64,000 nucleotides of DNA, taken from contig NZ_KB235914.1 in assembly GCF_000332175.1 (NCBI RefSeq), forward strand, positions 3,220,868 to 3,284,867. The letters are read 5' to 3'. Under the pieces are notes generated by a model. That model searched no databases. It was given only the letters and a program-made list of their open reading frames with translations, and was not told the origin of the DNA. How positions within the stretch are numbered: the first letter of the stretch is position 1; each line of letters starts with the position of its first letter. Both the position numbers and the translations under genes were made by a program. The stretch is from Pseudanabaena sp. PCC 6802. Lineage in GTDB: Bacteria; Cyanobacteriota; Cyanobacteriia; Pseudanabaenales; Pseudanabaenaceae. This document shows positions 42,897-54,844 of the stretch, one piece after another.

Positions 42897-43979
42897 TTAG
42901 ACACCCACAGCCACGCGCTTCTTAGGATTGGAAAGCTCGCCCTTAGCATAGCGGGTTGCAAATGTGTCGAGATCCATGACCTTGATCTTGCTTGCATTGC
43001 CAGCCGTACCAAATTGGTTATAGCGATCGGCGCAAACTTTCTGCATGTACTTGATCGAGGGCTTGAGGAAGTGACGTGGGTCGAACTCAGCCGGAGCCTT
43101 GGACAATGCTTCGCGGACGGCAGCCGTGATTGCCAGACGGCAGTCGGTGTCGATGTTGACCTTACGCACGCCGCTCTTGATGCCCTTTTGAATTTCTTCT
43201 ACGGGTACGCCATAGGTTTCAGGAATTTGACCGCCAAACTGGTTGATCAGTTCCAACAAATCTTCGGGTACAGAAGAGGAACCGTGCATGACCAGGTGGG
43301 TGTTGGGCAGACGACGATGGATTTCAGCAATGCGATCCATCGCTAGAATTTCGCCGGTGGGCTTGCGGGTAAACTTGTAAGCGCCGTGACTGGTACCGAT
43401 CGCAACCGCTAGAGCGTCAACCCCAGTTTGTTCGACAAAGTCAACTGCTTCATCGGGATCGGTCAAAAGTTGATCGTGGGAAAGAGTGCCTTCAAAACCG
43501 TGGCCGTCTTCCTTGTCACCTTTACCGGTTTCGAGAGAGCCGAGGCAACCCAGTTCGCCTTCGACGCTAACGCCGACGGCGTGGGCTACTTCTACAACCT
43601 TACGAGTAACCTCAACGTTGTATTCGTAGCTAGAAGGGGTTTTGGCATCTTCTTCCAAGGAACCGTCCATCATGACGCTGGTAAAGCCATGACGAATTGC
43701 GGAGTAGCATGTTGAGGGGCCATTGCCATGATCCTGGTGCATGGCGATGGGGATATCAGGATAGGTTTCTACTGCGGCTAAGATCAGGTGCTTCAAGAAC
43801 AATTCCCCAGCATATTTGCGGGCACCGCGAGAAGCTTGCAAAATTACAGGGCTATTTGTTTCCGCTGCTGCCTGCATAATCGCCTGGATTTGCTCCATGT
43901 TGTTGACGTTATATGCGGGAATACCATAATCATTCTCAGCGGCGTGATCTAACAATAACCGCATAGGTACGAGTGCCAT
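42897..43979 (-). CDS. fbaA: Class II fructose-bisphosphate aldolase
   Basis: 360 residues, cleaves/forms fructose-1,6- and sedoheptulose-1,7-bisphosphate in the Calvin cycle and glycolysis. Zinc ligands lie in [13 protein letters not shown] and [32 protein letters not shown] is the catalytic Asp region; [18 protein letters not shown] is the phosphate-binding end. CBB-type class II enzyme of cyanobacteria. Complete, own terminator. Confidence 0.96.
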   Translation of the reverse strand: MALVPMRLLLDHAAENDYGIPAYNVNNMEQIQAIMQAAAETNSPVILQASRGARKYAGELFLKHLILAAVETYPDIPIAMHQDHGNGPSTCYSAIRHGFTSVMMDGSLEEDAKTPSSYEYNVEVTRKVVEVAHAVGVSVEGELGCLGSLETGKGDKEDGHGFEGTLSHDQLLTDPDEAVDFVEQTGVDALAVAIGTSHGAYKFTRKPTGEILAMDRIAEIHRRLPNTHLVMHGSSSVPEDLLELINQFGGQIPETYGVPVEEIQKGIKSGVRKVNIDTDCRLAITAAVREALSKAPAEFDPRHFLKPSIKYMQKVCADRYNQFGTAGNASKIKVMDLDTFATRYAKGELSNPKKRVAVGV

Positions 43980-44117
43980 ACAAAACTTCTCCTGTCTTAA
44001 ACGTGTAGTTCGCGTGATTTGGCTAAGAATAATCTTAAATCATTTTTAACAATTGTCGCATACTGCATGTTTATCTGGTAGGAATTTTTTCCTACCCCAA
44101 CCCCTAACCCTCGGTAA

Positions 44118-44181
44118 GGGTTTAGCATTTGTCATGAATTCTTGTGTTTGATGCCAAGACTGTCGCACAAATGCTAAACCC
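44118..44181. repeat. 15-bp perfect inverted repeat
   Basis: GGGTTTAGCATTTGT (44118-44132) and ACAAATGCTAAACCC (44167-44181) around a 34-nt loop in the gap before the GH10-like gene. The flanks are CCCCAACCCC-rich. Possibly a small mobile repeat or a cruciform site. Confidence 0.55.
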
Positions 44182-44229
44182 CTGCGGTATCTCCAACCCC
44201 CACCCTCCATAACCTAACTCCCACCCCCC

Positions 44230-45666
44230 ATGAAAAACACACAAGGCTTCTGGTACGGTTTACTGTCATTAGTAATTTGTAATTGGTTGGGATCTGGTTC
44301 CGTGCAGGCGCAGACTTCTTGCCGACTCAGTAACGAGGAAATTATTAACAAGGCTAATTTACTCCAGGCTGCGACAAGGGGCGATCGCGCCGCGCAGGTA
44401 TATTACAGTCAACTGGTAAAGGCACACGCGCAGCGCCTGCAACAATGCCGCCAGCAAAATTGGCCGAGGACGCAGGCGGTGTGGCTGCGACTTTATCCCT
44501 GCGATCTCAAAGCGGGACAACTGGAACAGGTACTCGATAATATTGCCAATTTTGGTTACAACCGCATTTACCTGAGTACGTTCTACGATGGCCGCGTCCT
44601 GTTGCCTCCCAAAGATAACCCCACGGTTTGGCCGTCGGTAGTTAGTAAAGACAATCGCGATCTGCTGGCACAGGCGATCGCCAGGTCTCGCAGTCGAGGC
44701 ATAGAAGTATACGCCTGGCTATTTTCCATGAATTTTGGCCCCGGCTACGCGAAGCATGCGGATCGCAGTAGCGAGATCGCCCGTAATGGCTACGGCGAGA
44801 CAAATTTGCAAGATCCCACCATATTGCCAGATGAGGCAAAGGTGGCACATATATACGTCGATCCCTATAGCGAGCGAGCAAGAGCCGATCTGAGCTTGCT
44901 GGTGCGGCAGGTGGCGCAAAGGCGACCCAGCGGCATTGCGTTCGACTACATTCGCTATCCACACCGCAGCGAAGGGATCGTTAGCGATGTGCGGGATTTG
45001 ATGATTTACGGACAGGCTTCGGCGCGCGCTCTACTGAACAGGGCAATTAGCCCGCGAGGGCAGGAACTAATCTATCAATACATGCAAAAAGGTCAGGTGA
45101 AGGCACAGAAAACCGACGGAGATATACTTCTGTGGTATTTGCCGCACGAGTCGCGATCGCAGCAGCAAGAAATAAAGCTGGACGGCAATCTCAACAATCT
45201 CAATCGCGAGCTTTGGCGGTTATCCATGACACATGCTCGTCGAGGTGTTGTGGAGTTTCTCGATCGCGTCACTATGCCCGCCAGACAGTTAGGTATCAGG
45301 ACTGGGGCTGTATTTTTCCCTAGAGCGAATTTTGTCTCCGATCGTGGCGCAGATGCCAGATTGCAGCCCTGGTCTCAGTTTAAAAACGTATCGGAATGGG
45401 CACCTATGAACTATGCCATCTGCGGCAGAGCAGATTGCCTTGTCGATGAGTTGGGCTTAGTCATGCAGCAAGCTAATGGCAGTCAAACGATTTGTCCGGT
45501 AATTGCAGGTTATTGGGGGAGGGGAAATGGCGATCGCCTATCGTTAGAGGCACAGATGGATGCTTTGCGCAAAGCCTATCCGCAGATAAATTGTCTTAGT
45601 CATTTTGCCTACGCCTGGTTCGATCTGGATTCCGATCGACAGCGGCGATCGTGCCGACTGGAATAG
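44230..45666 (+). CDS. Secreted glycoside hydrolase-like protein (GHL10 type)
   Basis: 478 residues. Signal peptide (YGLLSLVICNWLGSGSVQAQ). The body resembles GH10-like TIM-barrel proteins: QAVWLRLYPCDLKAGQLEQV, GYNRIYLSTFYDGR, SRGIEVYAWLFSMNFG, ADLSLLVRQVAQRRPSGIAFD, FDYIRYPHRSEG and WAPMNYAICGRADC. The DYIRYP motif and later YWGRGNGDRLS are typical of proteins proposed to bind or cleave cell-wall or extracellular glycans. Substrate unknown. Confidence 0.8.
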   Translation: MKNTQGFWYGLLSLVICNWLGSGSVQAQTSCRLSNEEIINKANLLQAATRGDRAAQVYYSQLVKAHAQRLQQCRQQNWPRTQAVWLRLYPCDLKAGQLEQVLDNIANFGYNRIYLSTFYDGRVLLPPKDNPTVWPSVVSKDNRDLLAQAIARSRSRGIEVYAWLFSMNFGPGYAKHADRSSEIARNGYGETNLQDPTILPDEAKVAHIYVDPYSERARADLSLLVRQVAQRRPSGIAFDYIRYPHRSEGIVSDVRDLMIYGQASARALLNRAISPRGQELIYQYMQKGQVKAQKTDGDILLWYLPHESRSQQQEIKLDGNLNNLNRELWRLSMTHARRGVVEFLDRVTMPARQLGIRTGAVFFPRANFVSDRGADARLQPWSQFKNVSEWAPMNYAICGRADCLVDELGLVMQQANGSQTICPVIAGYWGRGNGDRLSLEAQMDALRKAYPQINCLSHFAYAWFDLDSDRQRRSCRLE

Positions 45667-45695
45667 ATGTTCGGACAGTCCAAATTTTTTGACAT

Positions 45696-45802
45696 GATAT
45701 AGCTATAGCCAATAGGCTTAGGACGGGGTGCAGGGGTAGAACCCCTGCGTGGGGGCGCAGCCCCACACCCCCTGTCCTAACAGATCTGTCTACGGCTATA
45801 GC
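45696..45802. repeat. R2 palindromic repeat
   Basis: GATATAGCTATAGCC to GGCTATAGC, containing GTGGGGGCGCAGCCCCAC. Near-complement of 28530-28638, so two copies of one element in opposite orientation. Confidence 0.75.
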
Positions 45803-45871
45803 TGGCGTAATTTTAGGGCATTTGGGTATTTAGGCTGACAGTTGCGCCCATATGCTCTACAATGGGCAATC

Positions 45872-45956
45872 GGAGAGATGGCAGAGTGGTCGAATGCGCT
45901 CGACTTGAAATCGAGTGTTGTGAAAGCAACCGGGGGTTCGAATCCCCCTCTCTCCG
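45872..45956 (+). tRNA. tRNA-Ser (anticodon TGA)
   Basis: 85 nt cloverleaf: acceptor GGAGAGA/TCTCTCC, anticodon stem CTCGA/TCGAG with loop CTTGAAA (anticodon TGA, reads UCA), long variable arm (TGTTGTGAAAGCAACC) typical of tRNA-Ser, T arm GGGGGTTCGAATCCCCC. CCA is not encoded. Confidence 0.96.
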
Positions 45957-45964
45957 TAGAGTTG

Positions 45965-46123
45965 CTATAGCAGTTTTCACTTGAGAACGGGTTTTATTGA
46001 CGGGGTGAAGGGGTTCCACACGGCAGTGGCTCTAGCGGGGAACCCCCAAGACCGCCCTGCCTCCCCTTCTTGGGGGCAACGCCCCCAAACCCCCTGCTCT
46101 TCCCGATCTGAAAACCGCTATAT
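45965..46123. repeat. R1 palindromic repeat, long form
   Basis: CTATAGCAGTTTTCACTTGA to TCTGAAAACCGCTATATC, inverted relative to the 6957 and 10367 copies. It ends 12 bp from the glgP stop. Confidence 0.8.
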
Positions 46124-46134
46124 CATTGCAATTC

Positions 46135-48711
46135 TTAGAGATGGTGCCAGGGTTTCACCTTGAGACCAGCTTCGCTCTGGTCGTAAGCCTCTAATTCAAT
46201 TTTGACTGGCTTCACGTGCCAAATCTCATCGCAATACTCGCGAATCGTGCGATCGGATGAGAATTTACCCATGCGCGCTACGTTCAAAATCGATTTTTTT
46301 ATCCAACCGTTGCGATCGCGATAAGCTTCGCTCACCTTATCCTGACAGTCAACGTAGGCTTGGTAATCAGCAAATAGCATGTAGTCATCTATGTGCATCA
46401 GAGAATCCACCAGGGGCTTAAACAAATCGGTATTGCCACCAGAGAAGTAGCCCATCGCAATGCGATCGATGACATGGCGCAACTCGGCATTGCTGTCATA
46501 GTATTTGCGAGGGTTGTAGCCCTTGGCTTTAATGTCGTAAACATCTCCTGCGGTCAAACCAAACAGGAAGAAATTCTCCTCACCAACTTCCTCGCGAATT
46601 TCGATATTGGCTCCATCCAGCGTACCAATTGTCAAAGCCCCATTCATCGCGAACTTCATATTGCCCGTGCCGGATGCTTCTTTACCCGCTGTGGAAATTT
46701 GTTCCGATAGATCGGCGGCAGGATAGATGCGCTGTCCGAGGGAGGCGTTGAAATTAGAAAGGAACACGACTTTCAAACGACCGTGCACGTCAGGATCTCT
46801 ATTCACTACACTAGCAACTGAGTTGATCAGCTTGATAATGAGCTTCGCCATATAATAGCCCGGAGCGGCCTTGCCACCAAAAATGAACGTGCGCGGTTGA
46901 ATATCTAATTGGGGATTCTTTTTGAGTCGATTGTACAGAGTAATTACATATAGAATTGCTAAATGCTGGCGCTTGTATTCGTGTATGCGCTTGACCTGAA
47001 TATCAAAGAGAGAATCTGGATTTACCTCAACAAACTCGTGTTTCTCGATGTATTCTGCGAGTTTCTGCTTATTGTGTAACTTGATTTGCTGCCAGCGATC
47101 GCGAAATGATTCATCATCAACAAAGGCTTCTAATTGCCGCAGAGCTTCTAAATGGGTCAACCATCTCTTATTGCCAAGCGTCTCGTCAATTAAACCGGAT
47201 AGTTTGGGATTGCACAATAACACCCAGCGGCGGGGGGTTACACCGTTGGTTTTGTTCTTAAACTTTTCCGGCCACAACTTATAAAAATCTTTCAGAACAT
47301 CCTGTTTCAGTAAGTCCGTATGCAGTGCTGCAACGCCATTTACCACATGACTGCCAACACATGCAAGATGAGCCATACGTACTTGCTTGTTCTCGCCTTC
47401 TTCGATTAATGACAGGCGCGATAGTAACTCATCATCATCGGGATACCAGGTTTTGACATCGCTCAGGAAGCGATGGTTGATTTCATAGATGATTTCCATA
47501 TTGCGAGGCAAGAGGCTGCCAAACAAGCTAACCGGCCACTTTTCTAGAGCTTCCGGCATCAGCGTATGGTTGGTGTAGGCAAATGTATTCTGCGTAATAT
47601 GCCATGCTTTTTCCCAATCCAAGTGATGTTCGTCCATCAGGAGTCGCATCAGTTCGGAAATACTAACAGCAGGGTGAGTGTCGTTGAGTTGGATTGCGGC
47701 ACTCTCATGCAGGTTATCCAAACTCTTATTCAGGTTTAAGTGCCTTCTGATAATGTCCTGGAGAGAGCAGGAAACGAAGAAGAACTGTTGTTCTAGTCTG
47801 AGCTGCCTGCCCTGCGGCGTGTTGTCATTGGGATAGAGTACCTTTGAGATAGTTTCAGAGCGCATTTTACTGGCAACTGCACCATCATAGTCGCCAGCAT
47901 TGAAAGCTTGAAAGTTAAAGTCCTCGCCTGCTTCAGCTTTCCAAAGACGAAGCGTATTTACCGTATTGGTGTCGTAACCAGGGACAGGGGTATCGAAGGG
48001 AATGCCGATCACCGTCTGTTCTGGAATCCAACGTACGCGGTAATGTCCCTTATCGTCGGTAAATAGTTCTGTGTGGCCGCCAAACTTGACTTCCACCGTG
48101 CCATCGGGACGCTCGATTTCCCAAGGATTGCCATAGCGCAGCCACTTATCTGGAATTTCCACCTGCCAGCCATCCTGCACCCCCTGGTGGAAGATCCCGA
48201 ATTCGTAGCGAATGCCATAACCCATAGCTGGCATTTCCAACGTGGCGAGCGAGTCCAAAAAGCAGGCTGCCAGTCTACCCAAGCCACCATTGCCCAATCC
48301 CGGATCTGGTTCTTGCTCTAACAGTTCGTCCAGGTCGAGACCCGACTGCTTGACGGCTTCGCGCACCTTCTCGTATATCTCCATGTTGATCAGGCTGTTG
48401 CCCAGATGCCTGCCCATCAGAAACTCGGCAGATAGGTAGTAAACCACCTTCACATTTTGTTCGAGATAGGTTTTGACTGTTTTAAGCCATCTTTGCAGGA
48501 GGCGATCGCGCAAGGTATAAGCCAGCGCCATGTAATAGTCATTGGATGTGGCGATCTCGTCATATTTGCCCTGGATGTAAAACAGGTTATCGGCGAAAGC
48601 GCGTCTCAACGTATCCACGCTCAAACCCGTGCGATCGTCCTCTACAACGTTACTACAAACTATGCCTTGCTCCAGTTGCTCCAGTTGCTCTAGTTGCTCA
48701 ATTTGAGACAT
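46135..48711 (-). CDS. glgP: Glycogen phosphorylase
   Basis: 858 residues. Releases glucose-1-phosphate from glycogen. N-terminal YYLSAEFLMGRHLGNSLINM and GNGGLGRLAACFLDS; the pyridoxal-phosphate region EASGTGNMKFAMNGALTIGT contains the catalytic lysine; KRIHEYKRQHLAIL binds phosphate. Its product is the substrate of the phosphoglucomutase encoded 64 bp upstream on the same strand; the two form a glycogen-mobilising unit. Complete. Confidence 0.96.
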   Translation of the reverse strand: MSQIEQLEQLEQLEQGIVCSNVVEDDRTGLSVDTLRRAFADNLFYIQGKYDEIATSNDYYMALAYTLRDRLLQRWLKTVKTYLEQNVKVVYYLSAEFLMGRHLGNSLINMEIYEKVREAVKQSGLDLDELLEQEPDPGLGNGGLGRLAACFLDSLATLEMPAMGYGIRYEFGIFHQGVQDGWQVEIPDKWLRYGNPWEIERPDGTVEVKFGGHTELFTDDKGHYRVRWIPEQTVIGIPFDTPVPGYDTNTVNTLRLWKAEAGEDFNFQAFNAGDYDGAVASKMRSETISKVLYPNDNTPQGRQLRLEQQFFFVSCSLQDIIRRHLNLNKSLDNLHESAAIQLNDTHPAVSISELMRLLMDEHHLDWEKAWHITQNTFAYTNHTLMPEALEKWPVSLFGSLLPRNMEIIYEINHRFLSDVKTWYPDDDELLSRLSLIEEGENKQVRMAHLACVGSHVVNGVAALHTDLLKQDVLKDFYKLWPEKFKNKTNGVTPRRWVLLCNPKLSGLIDETLGNKRWLTHLEALRQLEAFVDDESFRDRWQQIKLHNKQKLAEYIEKHEFVEVNPDSLFDIQVKRIHEYKRQHLAILYVITLYNRLKKNPQLDIQPRTFIFGGKAAPGYYMAKLIIKLINSVASVVNRDPDVHGRLKVVFLSNFNASLGQRIYPAADLSEQISTAGKEASGTGNMKFAMNGALTIGTLDGANIEIREEVGEENFFLFGLTAGDVYDIKAKGYNPRKYYDSNAELRHVIDRIAMGYFSGGNTDLFKPLVDSLMHIDDYMLFADYQAYVDCQDKVSEAYRDRNGWIKKSILNVARMGKFSSDRTIREYCDEIWHVKPVKIELEAYDQSEAGLKVKPWHHL

Positions 48712-48775
48712 GTGTTTCTCCTTCTAAATTTTAGATCGTCGCTATGGATAGATCGTCTTGCAGGCGATAAACACC

Positions 48776-51230
<2,455 letters not shown>

Positions 51231-52277
51231 CTATGCGGCAATCTTCGATCTCTCGGGCTTCCTTAGGGCATTTTCTACAATTTCAGCAACGTTTTGCCAC
51301 GTAATATCCGATCGCTCTAAAATTTGTTGCAGCTCTACTAAAGCCACTTCTTGCTCTCGATCGAACTTGTTGAGAGTTAGCGGTAAGTTTGTCAGGGCAG
51401 GTGACAGTCCCACCTTGAGAATTGCTTCGCGTACTTGAGCTGTAATTTCTTGGGATAGCTCGGATTGAGCGCGTTGTGAGAGAAGTTGGTAACCGCGATC
51501 GCTGGTGGCATATAGTGGAGGGAGGCGGTTGAGTGCGTATGCAGCAACTTCTGCCATATCCAGTTGCTCTACTATAGATGGCGGTACGTTGCGCAGTAAG
51601 TGCCGAGCGACCAGGACGACCAGATTTTCCAGAACGTTACTATAGCCTAGTTGGGCTTTTAACGTGTAGGACTCCAATTCGCGATAATCCATAACCAGGC
51701 GATCTGAATATTGAGTGCGATCGACTGTATCCAATCTCAGCGCCTGACATCGGCGATCGCGCTGCCTGGAACGCTGTAAGTAGGATTTAACATCCAAGAT
51801 GGTATGACGCTGCACCGGACTTAAGACAGGATTTCGATCGCCTTTTAACATAAGGTTTTCCAAGGAGGTATCTCCTGTCCTTTTGTAAAGAGCATCCACA
51901 ACTGCATTAGGAACATCTCGCCATAACAGACATTCTTTACCCAGCATCTTACTCAGCTTAACTAAAACTCTTGCCCCACTATTCATCTCGGACTCCGGTA
52001 AGGGCGTATTGTCGTGTAGGGGATCGCCAAATTGCACGGCTCTAACGGCACGACATACAGTGTCAAAGATCTTGTCCCCAAATTTGCTGCGAGCGTAGTT
52101 ACGTTGCAAAAACCACCCATATTGCGTTGTGACATATAAAGGGGGGAGTCGGTTCAGGGCAAAAGCTACAATCTCCGGCAATTTGACCCGTTGTTGCTCG
52201 TCAGCCCACAAATAACTTACCTGTTCTCGTGCTGATTTCACAACCAATTCTTCCATGACATTAATGAAAGCTGACAT
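51231..52277 (-). CDS. Tandem ComFB-domain protein
   Basis: 348 residues with two ComFB domains: about 5-75 (EELVVKSAREQVSYLWADEQ, EIVAFALNRLPPLYVTTQYG) and about 215-290 (LENLVVLVARHLLRNVP, EVAAYALNRLPPLYATSDRG). Single-domain ComFB proteins are reported c-di-GMP/cyclic dinucleotide receptors in cyanobacteria, so a signalling role is plausible. The two copies differ, suggesting old duplication. The linker (about 100-205) is Arg-rich. Function inferred from family. Confidence 0.85.
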   Translation of the reverse strand: MSAFINVMEELVVKSAREQVSYLWADEQQRVKLPEIVAFALNRLPPLYVTTQYGWFLQRNYARSKFGDKIFDTVCRAVRAVQFGDPLHDNTPLPESEMNSGARVLVKLSKMLGKECLLWRDVPNAVVDALYKRTGDTSLENLMLKGDRNPVLSPVQRHTILDVKSYLQRSRQRDRRCQALRLDTVDRTQYSDRLVMDYRELESYTLKAQLGYSNVLENLVVLVARHLLRNVPPSIVEQLDMAEVAAYALNRLPPLYATSDRGYQLLSQRAQSELSQEITAQVREAILKVGLSPALTNLPLTLNKFDREQEVALVELQQILERSDITWQNVAEIVENALRKPERSKIAA

Positions 52278-52456
52278 TGCCTCAACACCTCCATCGAAAT
52301 CTGGTAATCTAAGCTTATGCCGTTGCTACTGGCTAATGCGGTGGAAAAAAGTGGGGGTCAGAGTGGGAAAAAGTGGGTAATTTGAAACCAGATTGCTGCT
52401 CTGCACGCAACGCGCACCAAGTATACTAGCTTGCTGGAGCACGGGTATTCACGAAC

Positions 52457-53788
52457 ATGACAATTGATGAGGCTCTGGTAATTCTAGACAGGTTGCTGCC
52501 ACATAAACCGCTCGGGCAGGTTTATGAGTTAGTATTCCGCGAATCATGGGAGGGAAAAACTTACAGTCAGATTGCTGACGCAACAAGCTATGACTACGAC
52601 TACATCAAAGAGATCGGAGCCTGGCTATGGCAGTCACTTTCAGAGGTTCTCAATGAGAGAGTTACTAAAAAAAACGTACGTTCAATGTTCAGGCGCTATC
52701 GAGATGCTGATCCTGGAGATGAAGATTACAGTCATAGCAAAGCTCTTCGCCATAATGATGCATGGATAGACTGGACTGAAGCACCAGACGTTTCGCTATT
52801 TTATGGTCGCGTCGATGAATTGGTTACCCTTGAAAAATGGATAGTCCAGGATCGCTGTCGCATAATATCGATTTTGGGTATGGGCGGTATAGGTAAGACA
52901 TCTCTAGCTATAACACTAGCTGAGGAGATCCAATCGTATTTTGAGTGTGTCATCTACAGATCCCTGCGTAATGCTCCACCACTGGATGAGATGCTGCAAG
53001 ATTTGGTACTCTTGTTGTCGCGATCGCCCAAAGAAATTTTGCCAGAAACCATGGAGGGAAAGATTTCACTCTTGCTGGAATGCCTGCAAAATAAACATTG
53101 CCTGATCGTGCTGGATGGTGTGGAAGCCATTTTGTGCAGCGGCAAATTTGCTGGTATTTATTCCCAAGGTCATGAAGCGTACGGTGAATTGCTAAAACAG
53201 ATAGGTGAATATCAGCATCAGAGTTGTCTGATTTTGACCAGTCGGGAGCAATTAAGGGAAATCGTTATGCTAGAAGGTCAGCGCGTTAAATCTTTGTACC
53301 TGAAGGGACTGAGAGTAGAAGAATCAAAGGATATTTTTAAGGAGAAAGGCGAGTTTCGAGGTTCAGAGTCTGAATGGGAATTATTAGTTCAGCGCTATGG
53401 AGGCAATCCCCTGATTCTAAAAATCGCAGCTTCATCTGTCCAGGAGCTCTTTGCAAGTAATATCTCTCAGTTTATTGCGACCCTAGGGCAAAATCGATGG
53501 CTGTTTGGGGATATTCGAACGATGCTGGATCGGCTGTTCGAGCGCCTGTCTGCGGCAGAAAAACGTCTTATGTATTGGTTAGTAGTTGTGCGGGAGATTC
53601 CATCTCTATCAAATCTCTCGTCCGATATGTTACCGACTAAATCCTTACAAGAGTTTCTAACGATTGTGGATTCGTTGCAGCGTCGATCGCTGATTGAAAA
53701 GACAGCGACTGGCTTTGCCCAGCAACCCTTAATTAACGAATATGTGAAAGAGAAACTGATAGAGATGATTTATACAGGCTCTTGGTAG
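52457..53788 (+). CDS. NB-ARC (STAND) ATPase without a repeat domain
   Basis: 443 residues. The N-terminal about 80 residues form a helical module typical of cyanobacterial NB-ARC proteins (FRESWEGKTYSQIADATSYD; LWQSLSEVLNERVTKKNVR). NB-ARC: P-loop GMGGIGKTS (141-149), Walker B CLIVLDGVEAIL, sensor SCLILTSREQLRE, GNPLILKIAASSVQ, and winged-helix end at LINEYVKEKLIEMI. Most relatives continue into WD40 or other repeats; this one stops and its 3' end overlaps the next gene (convergent) by 19 bp. It may be a truncated or compact sensor. Confidence 0.85.
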   Translation: MTIDEALVILDRLLPHKPLGQVYELVFRESWEGKTYSQIADATSYDYDYIKEIGAWLWQSLSEVLNERVTKKNVRSMFRRYRDADPGDEDYSHSKALRHNDAWIDWTEAPDVSLFYGRVDELVTLEKWIVQDRCRIISILGMGGIGKTSLAITLAEEIQSYFECVIYRSLRNAPPLDEMLQDLVLLLSRSPKEILPETMEGKISLLLECLQNKHCLIVLDGVEAILCSGKFAGIYSQGHEAYGELLKQIGEYQHQSCLILTSREQLREIVMLEGQRVKSLYLKGLRVEESKDIFKEKGEFRGSESEWELLVQRYGGNPLILKIAASSVQELFASNISQFIATLGQNRWLFGDIRTMLDRLFERLSAAEKRLMYWLVVVREIPSLSNLSSDMLPTKSLQEFLTIVDSLQRRSLIEKTATGFAQQPLINEYVKEKLIEMIYTGSW

Positions 53789-54783
53789 GCAAAACGTTCC
53801 ATAAAGTAACACAGGCAGTCCTGCCGGATAATGTCGGTTCGCAGCGTTAGCATTGATGGCATCACTGGTACTTTCGTGCGGATCTCGCCGTTCTGGAAGT
53901 TAAAAAAGCGATTGGCTACATTGCGATCTTCTAAATCCCAGGCTTCGAGCCACAGGCGATCGCCAGGTTCAGGATTAGATTTAGTCCGCGCAAATTTTGT
54001 CCCGATCGCCAGTTCGCGAAAATTCAGCCGATCCAGATGCGGATCGAAACAAATATCGGTGTTCTCGCTGCCAAAGCTAAAGCTCGCATCTTTGGGAACC
54101 TTCACGATCGCCACGGTATGAAAAATATGCAAGCGATCGAGCGACAGTTCGCCAAAGTTTTGGAGGCGCAGGCACGTCTCTAAATAAGACATGACATGGT
54201 CAGTACCCGCCACTTGCCCTGGCTGTCCGCATTCCAAGGTGACCGACGGGCATAGATCGGCAAAAGCACTAGCCTGCACGGATTTGGGACTGGTGAAGTA
54301 CACCACAATTGGAGCAAATAACTGTGCTAAATAGAGAAATCTTCGATCTAACCTGGTGACGCAACCGTAGTGGGGGTTGAAACCAGTGTTGTTATGGATG
54401 TCGATACTGGCAAATACTCCACGCGATCGCATCAGAGCGATTACCTGCTGCGCCATCTGTTGTTCTGGACTGCCTCCCCCCGACCAGATGCGATTGTAGT
54501 CGGGCTGCTCGTCAAGATGCCGTTTGCGATCGCGTGCTGCTGCTACGTTACCGATTAACAGCGATACAGAGCGCGGTAGAGAGCGATCGCGATACTGTCG
54601 CAACACAGTTTGCACGGCCAGCCATCCCGTATTTTCATTGCCATGCAGGAGTACCGATATAAATAAAGGTGGTTCCTGCTGCCCCTTCAGGTGAATTAAG
54701 GTTGGCCCATCCAGCACCTGATATAGTTCGGTGGCTTCTAGCTCCAGGAGTTTGGCAGGGAAAGCATCAAGTACAGTCAACAT
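53770..54783 (-). CDS. Aspartoacylase/succinylglutamate desuccinylase-like hydrolase
   Basis: 337 residues, M14-like zinc enzyme. The first Zn pair is in LLHGNENTGW (His and Glu); the third ligand lies in SIDIHNNTGFNPHYG; RDRKRHLDEQPDYNRIW is the substrate Arg region. Later conserved TLECGQPGQVAG holds the catalytic Glu. Deacylates N-acyl amino acids or related substrates; exact substrate unknown. Confidence 0.85.
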   Translation of the reverse strand: MLTVLDAFPAKLLELEATELYQVLDGPTLIHLKGQQEPPLFISVLLHGNENTGWLAVQTVLRQYRDRSLPRSVSLLIGNVAAARDRKRHLDEQPDYNRIWSGGGSPEQQMAQQVIALMRSRGVFASIDIHNNTGFNPHYGCVTRLDRRFLYLAQLFAPIVVYFTSPKSVQASAFADLCPSVTLECGQPGQVAGTDHVMSYLETCLRLQNFGELSLDRLHIFHTVAIVKVPKDASFSFGSENTDICFDPHLDRLNFRELAIGTKFARTKSNPEPGDRLWLEAWDLEDRNVANRFFNFQNGEIRTKVPVMPSMLTLRTDIIRQDCLCYFMERFAYQEPV

Positions 54784-54844
54784 AAAGCGATCCTATCGCG
54801 ATCGCGAAGCGATTTTATCCAGTCTATTGGGGATTTTATCCAGT

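Noticed and set aside
45813..46019. Minus-strand frame across tRNA-Ser and R1
   Set aside because: Overlaps a tRNA gene and a repeat; not a gene.
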